Source: Tubiluchus corallicola (Eukaryota > Priapulida > Priapulimorpha > Priapulimorphida > Tubiluchidae). From it: a stretch of DNA of 64,000 nucleotides. Positions 22,057 through 35,900 of the stretch are shown in pieces (position 1 is the first letter of the stretch; each line of letters opens with the position of its first letter). The stretch spans positions 1,698,179 to 1,762,178 of the forward strand of contig JAQGDQ010000007.1 in the NCBI GenBank assembly GCA_030141605.1. Reading direction: 5' to 3'. Both the position numbers and the translations under genes were made by a program. The notes under the pieces are model-generated. The model was not told the origin of the DNA. It ran no database searches and worked only from the letters and a program-made list of their open reading frames with translations.

Positions 22057-25000
22057 CTGCAAAAACCAACAAAAAACATTTACTGATTTAGCCATTATTT
22101 TTGATCAATAGATGCTTTTGCCAATACAATTCTCAAATTGACATTTTCAAAATCGTATCATCTTCAGTGAACAAATTACATTCTTTTAGTTGGCAGTAAT
22201 GCCGTCACAAGAATTGATCAGAAGCTAATTAATGTTGTCGCTGGACTGAAAATTATATTTGAGCACCAATGCATCAAAAACTGTGCTTTTCACAACACCT
22301 TTCTGATAACTCCTTGTGTGTGAATTCAGTAATGAAGGCAATTTGCATATTGAAAGCATAATAATAATGTGAATAATCACGTTCCTCCACTCTACAACGA
22401 ATTTGTGAGGCTCGTTATAGTAAAATCACGCGGCTGCGAACATAAAGCTTCTTATGAACACACAAACTGCAAGCAGTATATATTCTTCTATACAAAGATA
22501 CTACCTGTTTAAAATGTATAAGTGACAGAAAGCTGATTATCCAGTGCATTACAGTAGAAATTAGCTGACAAAACAACAAACATTTTTTTTATTTTCAGTC
22601 AGTACTTAAACTGTTCAGCTCATTGCACAACTGTTGACTGCCTTACAAAATTACTAAATTTTATGTATAATTTTGCACAGTGACAATGCATAATAGATAG
22701 GCAGCTGGTTATTTTAAATAAGCCATGTTAGGTCAAAGCTACAGTGTTTCATTTCATTCTAGGAGTTTTAGAAGTCCATACACATATTTTACCCAGATCT
22801 CATGGGTGACTGACGCAGATCAATATGAAATTTTCTGAACAGCAAAACATCTGCGTAACCCTTTATGTGTCACTGCTTATTACAACTCTTCTTCTTTGGC
22901 CATGTTTACCTTCTTGGGCTTTGTAAATCAGGACTCTTGAAAAGCAGTCCCATCTATACAGCAGTTGAAAGTGTAACGTCTCTGAAAGCGTAAATCCAGA
23001 TAAATTTGTATAATGGTTTTGGCCTTTTATTATTTTTAAATTAAGAACGTAGGTTGACGGTAATAGACGTTCCTATAGTTTGACTTTTGTGATATCGTAG
23101 TTTTATTTTCAGTGATATCTGTTTTTGAGATAGCTGCAGTATCGATAAAGAAACCTCAATTAGACAGATATTTAAAAGCAGAGAAATTCAGGCACGTTTG
23201 TTTTTACCAAGCTTTCATCCAACTATATACGAACGCAATATTTCTAAATTACTTCTCAAACTTTGATGTTATTCTCGTACGCATCTATTTACTGACTTGA
23301 TTAAGACAGCAAAAGTTCTCCGAAATTCTGAGTGGCTTTTGTTATTGCAGGCTTAGTTTGCATTGTTTCTGAAATAGCTTTTAAAAGTCTGTGAATTGTG
23401 CCCTTTTAGTATCAAAGTATGTTGTATTAGGACCTATAAATACGTGGTAGATTCTGAGCCAAATTGAGGAATATCTGTGACATCTTACACTCACAAAATC
23501 TTGCTTTAAAAATAATATTTTGTAGACAATCAATAATTTTCCTCATGATCTGGACGTTCTTCTTAGTTACATATACCAAGTACTTTTATTCTGATATAAT
23601 GATATTTTATGTGGTTAATTAGTGATTGTTATGAGTCATTTATCATTAATTACTTGATCAAAAAATCACATCTAAGATTCATTGAAGTGGCAAACTTTAT
23701 TTTAATTTATTTAATATGGTGTTTACGTTCAAATAACTGGGAATTTAAGTGTGAGTCTGTGCCGTGTGAAACTCTCGGTAGTCTGACTTGCGTTGATAAA
23801 ACCATTTGAAAATCTGTCATGCCTAATATGATATCATTATGTTAGTGAAGTTACTGACCATTTTGCTCACAACTTCCTTAAACTGAAAAATACTGTAGCA
23901 CCATCGTTATTAAGGACTGAACTTTTTATCACACTGCTATTGGCTTATTGGCAAAACCGATATCAATCAAAATTATGCTGCTTTAAATGGCTCAATATCC
24001 TTGTATTTCTCATTGCTATTTTTTCTTCTGTCTTGCTAAAAGCTTCAGTTGCATTCTTCTTTCACTCTGATTCTGATGCGACACCCGCCGTTAAATTATA
24101 TTGTCTCGGCTGGCGAACTATCGTTATGAATTTCATAAAGGCACCGGCGAAATTTCGCTCTACAGTCGCTAGCTTGATTTGCAGCTGACACACGAAAATG
24201 AAATCTCCTTTGCTGACAAATTAAAACGCGTTTCTATTATGCCGTAGGTAACTGACACTGCGCATCTCAGTAGCTTCAGCTGCATTGTGAAACTAGGCTC
24301 AATTTATGTGGCAGTTAATTAGCTTTCACGAATTTTTCCCAATAGAAAACGCATAGGAAACACAAAGCCCGATATTCTGGCTTCTAATTAGAAATTGTTT
24401 ATTGCTCACTTTAATAGGAATGAGAGTCTGTAAATTACTCACTGGTGAGCTCTACTGCTAACTGTTATTAAAGCTGGTTGTAATACAAATAAGCTCAGTT
24501 CAATCTGTGTCGCGGTAATTACCCTTGGATGACCATTGGCTTGTCCTTGTTAGGTCGACTAAATTGTCTGCACAAGGTGGATCAATATAGTAAATTCACA
24601 TTGACCCCAATTTATCGTCTGTTGTACAGGAAGCCAGCCTGCTAGTACTTTGACTGGTTTCAGTTTAATGTCAATACTGTTTTGAAATGGCTTCACTTCC
24701 TTCTTTCTATTTGTCCTCCGAACTGGCATGCGCCTGAAAATTCTCTCTGATCTCAAAAACGTTGCGGATTGGCAGAATGAATTGTTTAGATTATACATAT
24801 GATATACTCTGCAGAGCATGGAGCTCAACTGAACAGACGACATTGCTGAAATTGTCTTTCTTTTCAGTCCATTAAACCGTTCGATAACCAATTGTTTTCA
24901 ATACGTAAACGATTCAATTTAATACCCATTTTTCTGCGAATTTTAGTACTTACAAAACGAATTTTTAGTAGCTTCGCTATGCTTGAAAGCAGGGCCAGCT

Positions 25001-26219
25001 ATACCACTAGGGAAATTAGGCACTTGCCCAGGATGCCAAATTTTTTGGGGCGCCAAATTCTGGAAGTAATTCTTAAATTTTTTAGATTAGTTTTAGCATA
25101 AGTAATTGTATATATTATACTAATGTACTATACTATACTAATATTATACTAATATAACATAGTGTGTGTATAACATAAATGCACAACGTTTTAACTTGCT
25201 GAAACAAACTGCTTGTGTTATACTCCTGTCGAAATATATAGACGCCAATATGAACTTGTCTTCTTGCAGCAAAATACTTTCCATTTTTGCTTTACCTGCC
25301 TTCTTAAGATTACATTATTCAACGTTTTATTGTAGACACCATTAGCATGTTAACCCGCTTTTGCGTACAGTGTACATTGTACGCATACTGTGTGGCAGCA
25401 GAGAAAGTAACGACTCTTCATTTTATAAAAAAATTTCTTGCAAAAGCGCATCTAATTATGACAAATAAATCTATAAAAATAGAAGCTTTCAGGGCCATAA
25501 TACGGGAAAAACAAGGTAAAAAAGCTGGTGAACATTGAACGGCAAAAGATTCGTCAAAGAACTATTTGCAATCAGACAGAGTTATGGCTGTGAAGATGAT
25601 GAAACTAGTAATTTGGTGTATGAAAAAGAAGTTATTGTTTCAAAAATTTTCTGGTGAAAAGATCGAGCGCATAGTCAAGAGTATGTACACGAACAATATG
25701 CAGCAGAAATTGCAATGGACTCATAAATTCAACTTGAAATGAAATCGACACAAGCTGTAGATAGATAATTGACTACAGTTAATTAGTACACTTAGTAAAC
25801 TAGCTATTGGACAAAAAGCTGCGCATTCAATTTCTCGTTTTGTTATCGTCATTTGATGTATTTTAAGATTATTAATGGTTATCTGTAAATTAATTTCTCG
25901 GGTAAAGCAGCCATGATGTTCGGGACAGGGTGCTTAGTCCCGTATCTTCGTTGATGGGACACACACTCAGACTGAATGTAACTTACCTAATATAGATAAT
26001 TAACACACTTTGCATGAATGTAAATGACATATATTACGAAAAAATAAGATGATCTGAATTTGGTCCATGGTACAAGGGTGCCGATGACGTCGTCACTGCC
26101 CCTGGCGTACAACTTAGACACAAAATTCTTGTAGCAAATGGCCGATTTCTTATTGGTCCATAATACATTTCGTAACATTTTGTGGCTTCGCTTGCAAGTT
26201 AGGTACAAATAATTTATTT
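22057..26219. other. Start of the 32-kb gene desert; upstream of the LRR gene
   Basis: No convincing exon on either strand. The minus-strand 5'-UTR exon and promoter of the LRR gene should lie here or further right. CpG dinucleotides become frequent from about 23 kb. Short open stretches match no family I recognise. Confidence 0.45.
24985..25085. mobile_element. Possible DNA-transposon fragment
   Basis: The stretch has GGGCCAGCTATACCACTAGG, TTAGGCACTTGCCCAGG and GGGGCGCCAAATTC. This type of GC-rich segment recurs at the ends of non-autonomous DNA elements in animal genomes. I found no matching inverted end, so the call is weak. Confidence 0.25.
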
Positions 26220-26912
26220 TGCGAACTGGCTAAAGGGTACTGATGACGTAATTTGGTCACTTCGTGTGTTCCTAGATCATATCATTAATCATTTTACCAA
26301 ATGAAAGCGCACATAACACTTCCTGTTCGTCCCTGCTAATAGTAGCGAAGAGTCTATCTGTGATCATTTTTAAGTTATAAGCCTCCAAAGTGCATGTTCC
26401 TAAGCACAATTTCGTGACCTTTTAGTGTCCTGGGACAGTAAGCCAAAATGCAAAATTTTATAAAAATGCCCAAAAACGCTATTAAAATGGTTCAAAGAAA
26501 CTTTCCTAAACGTTTGGCAGCTGTATCCAGTCAGTTCTCTTTTTTCAGCTAATAGACCAGACTATTGATTTTGTGAAATGGATAGAGGGGTACCAATGAT
26601 GTAATTTGGCCATTTCGAGTGTTCCAATGTCACTAATCGTACTACCAAAAGAAAGCCCACATTTAAGTTCCTATTCGCCCCTAATAGTACATAAGTGTCT
26701 ATCTGTAAACGTTTTGGAATTATAAGCCTCCAAAGTGGACTATTTCGTGACCTTTTAGTATCACGGGACAGCGGGCCGAAGTGCAAAATTTTATTAAGAT
26801 CGCCAAAACGCCGTTAGAATGACCTAAAGAATCATTCCTGAAAGTTTGGTAGCTGTGTCTGGTCAGTCTCCATTTCGTTAAAATTTGGCCTTAACAGATC
26901 AGACTAAAAGTT
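26220..26912. repeat. Diverged tandem duplication of a ~350-bp unit
   Basis: Unit 1 (26220-26570) and unit 2 (26571-26912) share many collinear blocks: GGGTAC near the start, TGATG(A)CGTAATTTGG, GTGTTCC, TCTATCTGT, TATAAGCCTCCAAAGTG, TTTCGTGACCTTTTAGT, GGGACAG, GCAAAATTTTAT and GGTCAGTC-like ends. The units have clearly diverged, so the duplication is old. A further partial unit may precede it at about 26030-26220. Confidence 0.75.
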
Positions 26913-29900
26913 GTTTTAGTAAGTTAGAACGCATTTATCCTATTAGAAGAAGCTAAGATCGATTAAACTGTTTGGTCTAAACCTAGAGCATTGAACATAA
27001 TTCAAAGAGCCAAGAAGTGTTTCTGTAAATCCATGTCTTTAGAAGTGGTTACTTGATCATTTCTTGTCAAAGAGGCATTACATCTTTGCGAAAAATATTG
27101 GTTTAGCATTGTGTTCAAATGGCGGCCTATGTGACTTGAGCTAACACACGGCTTGATTGCAAAATTAAAACTCTGCATATTTAGAAATTTTATCTTCCAA
27201 AATAGTTTAAAATAGTACAATTAAAGTTTTTAAAAATTTGCAATAAATCGCAAACTAATAATACAAGAAAACAGCTTATTGGTAAGTGTTAAAATTAAAA
27301 GTATGCTAAATATAAAATTACCTAGAAATGAGTGATATAGTAATTGACAATTTTGAATGAAGGCGGTAAAATTAATCGATGTACTTAAAACCTGTAATCC
27401 ACCCATTTGCAATGTGTCTTGAATACATGTATAGGGTATAGGCATTGGGTAAATTGATCGAACAAAGAAAATCAATGAAGTTATGAAATGAACGAAAAAG
27501 AGCTAGGACGTGTCCTGATTTTCAGTCTATAGTATAAGTACAAAAGTTCTCAATGCTTTCTTCTAACATCTGTTCCTTTATCATTGCTTTGATATTTCTC
27601 TTTCTCCTTTCGACTTTCTTTCTCTCGTCTTTTAACTGATGTCGCTTCTTAGTCGCTCTCACACTCCATACTACCCATTGTTTTACAGTTTCTATTTTCG
27701 TCACCCTTCCAGACTATCCTTTGCATTTGCAAGATTTGCATCTGAATATCAGAAGTGATGCAGCTGGTGGCATCTTGCAACACAAGAAATCGTATGCTTA
27801 TTGCCTCAGATAAATCTAATTTTTCAGTAACAGACAAAAATGTAAATTTGCCGAATGTCAGTAGAATCATAAAAGCTAAGTTTTTATACGCTATTTTGAA
27901 GATTATAGCCTTTGACTATACTTTCCTGCAATACAAAATCAAGTTTCACTCAACAAATTAAATTGGAACATATTAACAGATGTTAACAAAAATTTTAAGC
28001 AAAGAGTCATTTAAACAATGCAGCAACACTTCTTTTTCATTCAGTGAAATTTGTTATGACTATGAACGAACTAATAACAGTAACGTGTGCCGTGGTAGTA
28101 ATAAATTCAGCGCACTTATTATTTTCGAAACATTTTCGACATGTTATTCGCCAGATTACGTTTATCCGAAAAGCTAGTTTTCATGGCAATAGTTTGTATT
28201 TTCCACACTGATAACTATACAGTTTTCAACTCTTGAAATTGGTAGAATACTGATTGAAGAAGTGAAAAGCTTTATCAGCGTCTACGTTTAAGACTTTCCC
28301 CATGGGATGGCAAAATTGTCGAATATCATATGAAAGGTAAATGAAAAATAATATGTGGTCGTATTGATTTCCTCTCCCCATATATTACTTACGTTAGTGA
28401 TTCCCTCGAACTGAGTCTACTAAGACTGTGCGTCCAAACAACGTAATCGTACACCAAGCCATCTCACAGCTTATTCTCACAGAAGATTGTCGATAAACAC
28501 ATAATAGTTTGGTCAGGTTATCAGGTGGCTGCTCTTACTATATTTATTCCTCTGTATCTATATTCTACACTTCATGAATAAATCAGCGCGTGGTTGATGC
28601 ATCTCACTTAGGATGTATATTGAGAATTGTAGTCAGATAGTGTTGATCAATGAAACAAGAGTATCAACACATCTACAGTAGCAATGAACCCACCAAATAA
28701 AGCCAATATTATGACTGTTTTTTGTCTTGCTTGTCTTTTTCTGCATATTATTTCCTGTATTGAATTGTATTATTTTTGCAGTCTTCTTAAACTATTTACA
28801 TTGCCGTCTTTCTTCTCTTCCCGCTGCATCTATTTGCACTTCCCTTCCCTTTCTCTCTCCCTTAAACGCGTGGATGTACTGATCATTAATACTGTCCTTA
28901 AAAATAGCCTATAAAATAAAGTTGAGCGGCTGAGTGAAAATAGCCTGATTCCAATCTGCCCTTTTAAAGGTTAGCACTAACAGCAACCCATGAAATCGTG
29001 CGTTGAGTTCAATTTGGCAGGATCGACTGTTCACATGTGATTTACGCATCTGAACTGCTCGGTGTATTGATGATTGGACTTTCTCAGTAATCCGATGCTT
29101 GAGGCAAGAAAAGAACATCGACGTAGAGTTAGATTGTGTGCCTAAGCATCCTGTTTTCTGCGTTTGCCCGAAGCACCGTCTAGCATAAATTATCGACGTT
29201 ACTCACTCGTGAATGTTATGCAAATGAACATTGTATGGAAGACGTCACTCATATATTTGCTAACTGTATAGCCTCGTTATTGGTTTGTAAATAATGCAGC
29301 GTGAAGCCACTTAATTAAACTGCATTGTGAGGCATAACAGGTGACCTTTCACTTTCAGGTCAAGGGCATTAAAATCAACCAATTAGCCGTTGCCTTACTG
29401 AATTTTTTATTTGTCTACATAGAAAAGCTAACTTGTTACACATTTTATCGTCAGTTTTCCTATTGAAATTGCTTAAAATTTAGAATTTCATGTGCCTCCC
29501 ATTTTCTTATCGTAACCTTATTTGACTAATGTATGACGGTTCAGTGTAAACTATAATCCCATCTGATCTACATAGGCTAAGCTCCAGGGATTTGGGCCAC
29601 AACTGGCTGATGTTCAATTACCGTCCTTAATTGGCATCTCGGAAGCACAAGAGTATTTCAAAGCTTACAAATACCATTAAAGCCGCTTGCCGCGGCTCCG
29701 AAAGTACGTCATTACAAATGCTCAAACTATCTTTGGTCGCCTTTTGATAATTTACTCGCGCCTGCTTTTTTTTTACTTGGGCGAATACAACATACAATAA
29801 TTATGGAAATTGATAGTAGTATTCTAGTACTAGTAGGCTAATTTTTATACAAAGATATCTTAATGTGGTGTCTGCAGAAAAAGTTACCCTTGCAGCAACT

Positions 29901-32900
29901 AAGGCAACTCTGAAAGTATCAGTCAAGTTAGTGTCAACAACGTAAAGTTTTTTCATGGAATTTTTGCATGGCAGCTAGGATACTGGTACCACATTTTTCG
30001 TTTTGAACAGTTTAAACGTCAGCAACAATTGAAATTTTTCGTTTTCGTACAAGTCCTTCATGTCTGACAGCATATTACAAACCTTATTAGGCAACCGTAA
30101 ATGCGGAAATAAGTTCAGATACGCTCTTAACACTGCTCAAGACGTGTCCACACTTTGACTTTTTGCAACAAACTGTAAATCTGGACGTATCGGATTTTTG
30201 AAGTCCATCTCTTTCTAAACACTCATAATATCACGCAAAAACGTTTTCATGAAATTATGTGCCACGGACGGATGAATGGCGAATTATTAGGGTAACAACC
30301 CAGTGAAGGAAGCGTAATTTGGCGTAATGTGGAGAGTTGCTGCTTATTGCCTATATTTTTGCGTTTCAATAGCGTATTGGCCGAGACACTCGCAGCCTGA
30401 GGTGAATCTTGGGTGAGGGCGAACATTCTCGAAAAATAAAAAAACAAGCCTCCATAAATTCAGATTCAAATCCTTAAGCATGAGAGTGTGTAGAAGTGCA
30501 AATTATTAGATTATTATGCTCGTGGTTGATTGACCGACAGTATGCACGGTGCTTGTGACTAATTATCACTTGACTTGGCCTGGCCACTGCAGTTTACTCA
30601 TCTGTGAGGAGTTTGCAATTTGCGGTAAGTTTCACATTCTGGTTCCGTTCTTAGGTTTTTAAGCAACCCTTGCTTTTTAACCGTACTATTGTAAGAAGAT
30701 TTTGATTCTTACCCCAGGTGAGTAACAGGTTGCAGGTTTTGTAACCCTGTCCCTCTAATTTTGCGAGTTAATATAAATTAAAAATGGATGTCTAACATAA
30801 ATAAAAGTAATCAATGTACAGGTTCCCTTAGATCCCGCTGCTCGCGTATAATAATTTCTAACATTCACTGTTTTAATTTAAATGGCAACATACACACATT
30901 AAATACACGTTTTAACAGCTTAAGTAAATGAATGTAGTTAACGTTAAAGTTTTGATTTCTATGCTTAATAAGTGCCGTGGAACACTTTCAACAAAGTTGA
31001 TTTCTAAGTTTTCAAATACATTTTGTTTCATTGCGATTGAAGTTGATGATTAGCACACGAGTGGGCTGTAGTGTGACGACTCGTAGATGATGGTTAATCG
31101 TTCAAAATTCCTATATGTGTAATCTAAATTTTTTTATTTAATTTCAACATATATACCGTTTTAAATCGTGTTTAGTTAAATGATTTTTATTGGCCATCTG
31201 TAAAAATGGTAGCAGAGTTGAATTGTATGTCAGTGCACAGAAAAGACCAAAAATTTAATGTGATCTGCAATGAAGCAAATTAACTAGAGTATTTATTAAA
31301 ACTAGTACGTATAGTGAACGGGATTCTGTAGACGAATAATAGTAAATGAAATTATAATCATCTGCATGAATTTATTTGCGTGAACTCAAAGTCTGACCAT
31401 TTTGGTTTAGTAATACAACTACGTTTGGCCTGCAAGTGCTTTTCGAAATTTTGAAACCAGTTCGGCGATTTTAAGTGAAGTTATCTGTATCAACAATTGT
31501 CCTTAAATGTTCTGGAATGCAAATTTAATTTACATCTTAGCTTAATGACACATTTGTCAAAAATGACTATGGAGCTGCAGTTTTTTACCCTTTACATAGC
31601 GTTGCTGTGAAATTTCTGCGCAGGAAAAGCTCATGCTACATTCATGAGCTTTCTAGTGTAAATAAAAGCGTGTAAGGTGCCGCAATTACTTGCCAGTGCC
31701 CTGTACTCCAATGCAACAGCAAATAGTGAAAAACATGAAAATTACCCAGAGTAATGAAACTGGATGGACGGCGGAGTTTTCATGCTTTTCATTCATTGGT
31801 AAATGATTTTGTATATATTACTGTACACTTGAATCGTCTTTTTCGATTGCACGTGGAAAAACTGTAAGTACACAAATGCACCCCAAAAGCGTAGTGATAA
31901 AGAAGTGTAAACCCATGTCGTAAAGGCAGTGCATCAGCATACCATGCCTCACATCCACTTATCATAACCCGTCAGGTAAACGCATATGCATGCTATTAGA
32001 TAAAAATAACACTGAAACTTTGCGTGATAATGTTAGTAAGGAATTGAGCATGTCATAAATGATTAATTAGCCAAGTCTCCAATCATGTTATTTGTGCTCT
32101 ACACTGCTTTTGAAGTAAAAACAGTTATCGGCAGCAAACTTTGTATGTGTATTTTATACATGTATTTTATGCATTTTATAAATTATAACACTGCCACCCC
32201 TGTGATTACATTTGTTGTTAAAGTTTTTTGTATGAGGAAAAAGTATAAATACTTTTTCATGAAAAAGTGTAAATAGCATTAAAATGTTGTTCAAATAAAA
32301 AAGCTTCAGTGTTTTGAAAACAATTTATGTCACGAATAACAGAGAAACTATAGCTTCTGATTAAAATCACGAAATTACATTATTGCTTGTGATCCAACTT
32401 GCGAATTTTTAATTTCCTTTATTAAAAAAATGAACAGTTTGACCAACAACAAGCTAACCGAATTAAACATTTAATAAATTTACGGACATTTTTGAAACGG
32501 TCACTATAAAAAAGGATACGCCTACAGCCGTAGTGTGAACGCTAAAGTTTTAACTTTTGTAATAGTCGTAAAGTTAAAAGAATTAATTTATTAATCATCA
32601 GGTGAATTTTCAAACCACCTGGTAAGTCTTCGGCATTGGCATAAACAAATGGCCTAATATTAGACAGTTTTCTTGTGCTAGAAATATTTATAATTCAAGT
32701 ATGATTGTGCGCTTTTATTGATCTCACTGATTTTCACGCCTCAAGCGCCCTACTCTGGTAATAGTACACAGATATGAAAGCTTTTACCGGGCTACAGAAA
32801 GCATTCTAGATTTATTATCCTCCGTTGTAAAACAAGGAAAGGCTTTGCCGCTGTGGAAGGAACTTTATGATATAATTAGCAGCTCTTGCTCATTATTGCC

Positions 32901-35900
32901 GTGACATGGTCATGACACTGAGCAAGGTGATGGTTGCACCACTAAAAATATTTTGCTCAGCTAATTTACCTACTGATAATCTGGAAAACAGACTTGGTGC
33001 TGACAAGTCAAGTACTTTTTTCATTTTCTTTTCATTTAGTTGGGAACTTTACCAAGGCCCAGTGTAATTAATTATGTGGCATAAGGGATCAACAACAGCT
33101 TGCATGAATTACATGAATAATATACATGTATTTGCAACAAAATCAGTAGAACGTTTTTACTCTATTTGAGCCTTTTTCAGCTATATAGCTACCTTTTTTT
33201 CAGTTACATAGCTGAGCAAAGTATTGCCTTTAAATGACGTTACAAACCCACAGTTAATTAACGTTGATGCCAAACTTACAAAACAGGAAACGTGAAAAAG
33301 TTGGCATGCAGTCTGAATTTGAACCAAGAGCATTCTGCTGAATATGCAGAGATGGCTTAGATCACTAGGTCATATTTACAATGACATTTGCTTGCATGAG
33401 AATTGTGGGCACTACACCTGCCGATGGGAAAGAAAAATCGACGTGTGTAAAACCTCTGCATAAATATTCTGTCTAAATTGTTATAGCTAAGAAAGGCTAT
33501 TATTTTGTTTTTTAAATTGCAGACCCTATACACGGCGACACTGAGTTACTACAAATGTGCCATTGTTGAACTTCAAAATTCATTTCCCAGTCTTTACAAC
33601 ATGAAAATGTCGCGTAGGGCCCAGCACAAATGGCAGCTTTTCTTAGCATTTTAGATGGTTTTTGCATTCGTAGGCACGATTGCAGGTGTTTTACGGTTTC
33701 GTTGTCGAGAGTTGCTGTCATGGGATTTCTGCCATTTTGTGAACTGAATGCCAAGCATTGAAATATAAAATTTTCGTTTGCATTTATACTTGTTTGTAGA
33801 AGAAAATTGGACGAGGTTTTCTACGTAGAGTTGTAGGCGGAAATCCGCCTACCGCTTCAAATGCCTGAATATCCTAACGCTCTGTTTGCTTTCCTGACAT
33901 TTTCATGATGACTGTGGTCACAGAGTTCAATTTTAAGTTGTGTGACCAACTTACTCACATCCCAAAGAAAAAACATCTTCTTGAATTATCTTTATTTTTA
34001 AAGGCATTGGAAATAAATTTAGGCATATTTTCACATAACAGTTTAACTGATGCAAAGAAATTCGCATTTTTATTTATGTAATTTGGAATTGTTTGGGTGG
34101 GCGGCGGGGAAGGAGTAAAAATCGTGTAGCATGTAGGGTGTCGGCATGCTTTTTCTTTTATTGGCGTATCACGTATTTATCTGAGCACTGTTCAAAACAG
34201 TGAGAATCCGCGAGAATTATTACAGCCGCAAATATTCATTTCTAAATTATCATCATTATTTAAAACTTCCACTGATCTCCCTGCTCATATATAATATGCC
34301 ACTTGAATTACGTATGATCTTTTCACATGGACTGTATAAGAATTTTCCCTTTTAACGCTACTCTAAGATCAAAGATGTAAGGTAATCCCCAGGTAATGTC
34401 ATTTTGTGGGAAGGTAAAGTCTTTGGCTCTGGGCAATTCAATTCTAGGAATTTTTTATCTGAAAAACCTTTTGATTCAATCATCATCAAGACACAAGGGA
34501 ATATCTTTAATCTCTTGTTGAGGCTATCCGCAAACATTTTTTCGTACAGCTGGGCAATTCATACAGTGGGAATACAGTACTTAACAACAGAGCCGATTTA
34601 TAAATTTTAGTTTATTATCAAAAATAATCCTTGTAAATGAGATACAGAACTGAATACTGAACGTTCTTGCCACGTTTAGATACTATATTTTGCATACTCC
34701 CTGTACGAGATAAACAGGCGTGAGCAGCATGGCAAATGAAATCGGCCAGATGCAATCTACTGGGTTTCGCCCTTGTTAATGACCTGGCCAGGTATCCTTC
34801 ACTTGCTCGCCGTGATCATTCAGCTGTTGCCTATTTAACTTGATGGTCTTGAAGTAAAATGTGTTTATATACGGCAATGTTTGCTTCGAAGTTCTTTTAA
34901 TTAATTTCTAGTAGCTTACCAAATTTTATGGAAAAACTTCAGTCTAAACAGATACATAGTGGTTCCATCTTTTATAACTGAAATAACGCTTAAAATTTAA
35001 TGTTATTTTTTTTGTCTTTTGTTAATTTTCTAAAAAGAAGTGCTTTATTTTTATTAACTGAAATTGACTAACATTTATTAATTATTTATTAACTGAAAAT
35101 CGTGTAAAATTTTGAAATTATTTCGTAAGTGCCATTTTATACGCTTTCCAAGCCAATTGACTTGCAATGCCCAAGATGTTTTTTACATGAAGCGCATTGT
35201 ATCTTCATATTCAAACGTCATTAATCATGCTAATACCAGCTTCGCAGGCAAATTCACACGCGCCCTACATGTTTTCGACCATAGGATACATTGAGTATGA
35301 CATATCATACAGTCATACTATGTCAACTGCAAACATACGTGTACTGTGTAGGGATATGTGTCTCTAAGTTATCTCTATAGCAGACAGACAGATTGCGCTT
35401 GTAAGGGAAACTGGGGCTGCAGAAGAAGCGAATTCATACCAATGATCGCGTACATCTAACAAATTTTCTTAGAAAATCCATCGATTGTTATCCCCATGGG
35501 GCGGCTGATTGAAAATTTGCCCCAAATAGCTTTTGTGTACGGCAGGATTATATAAATATTGGAACGGACTACAATTCATCGAAGAGTTGCCCATCAGAGA
35601 ATTTCAGTAAGGCAAATTTGGCTTTTAGAAATGTGCCACAGGAAGCAAACATCAATATCTGACGTTTAAAACCACTTAAAAGTCGTCTGAGCCCAAAGTC
35701 CCATGGGTGAGCTGATCGATTCTCCAAATAAAAATGAAATACTTCAAACTTTGCAGTGAAGTCAGACTTAATCATAATTTGGCTAATAATTTTCTTAACG
35801 ACATATTTTGCCTTCCAGCAATCAAATCAATTTGTCAATTTGGAAAAGTACAACCCGAGACGTATTTTCAACTCAGCTATAGTAACAGGGTTTGAAAACT

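Noticed and set aside
22599-22640. Alternative last Acl4 exon after TTTATTTTCAG at 22598
   Set aside because: It gives only SVLKLFSSLHNC before a stop and would require splicing across the whole LRR gene; no support.
27522-27870. Minus-strand stretch rich in Lys, Arg and Glu (KKRHQLKDERKKVERRK)
   Set aside because: The plus strand is simply pyrimidine-rich here; no splice borders or homologous family recognised.
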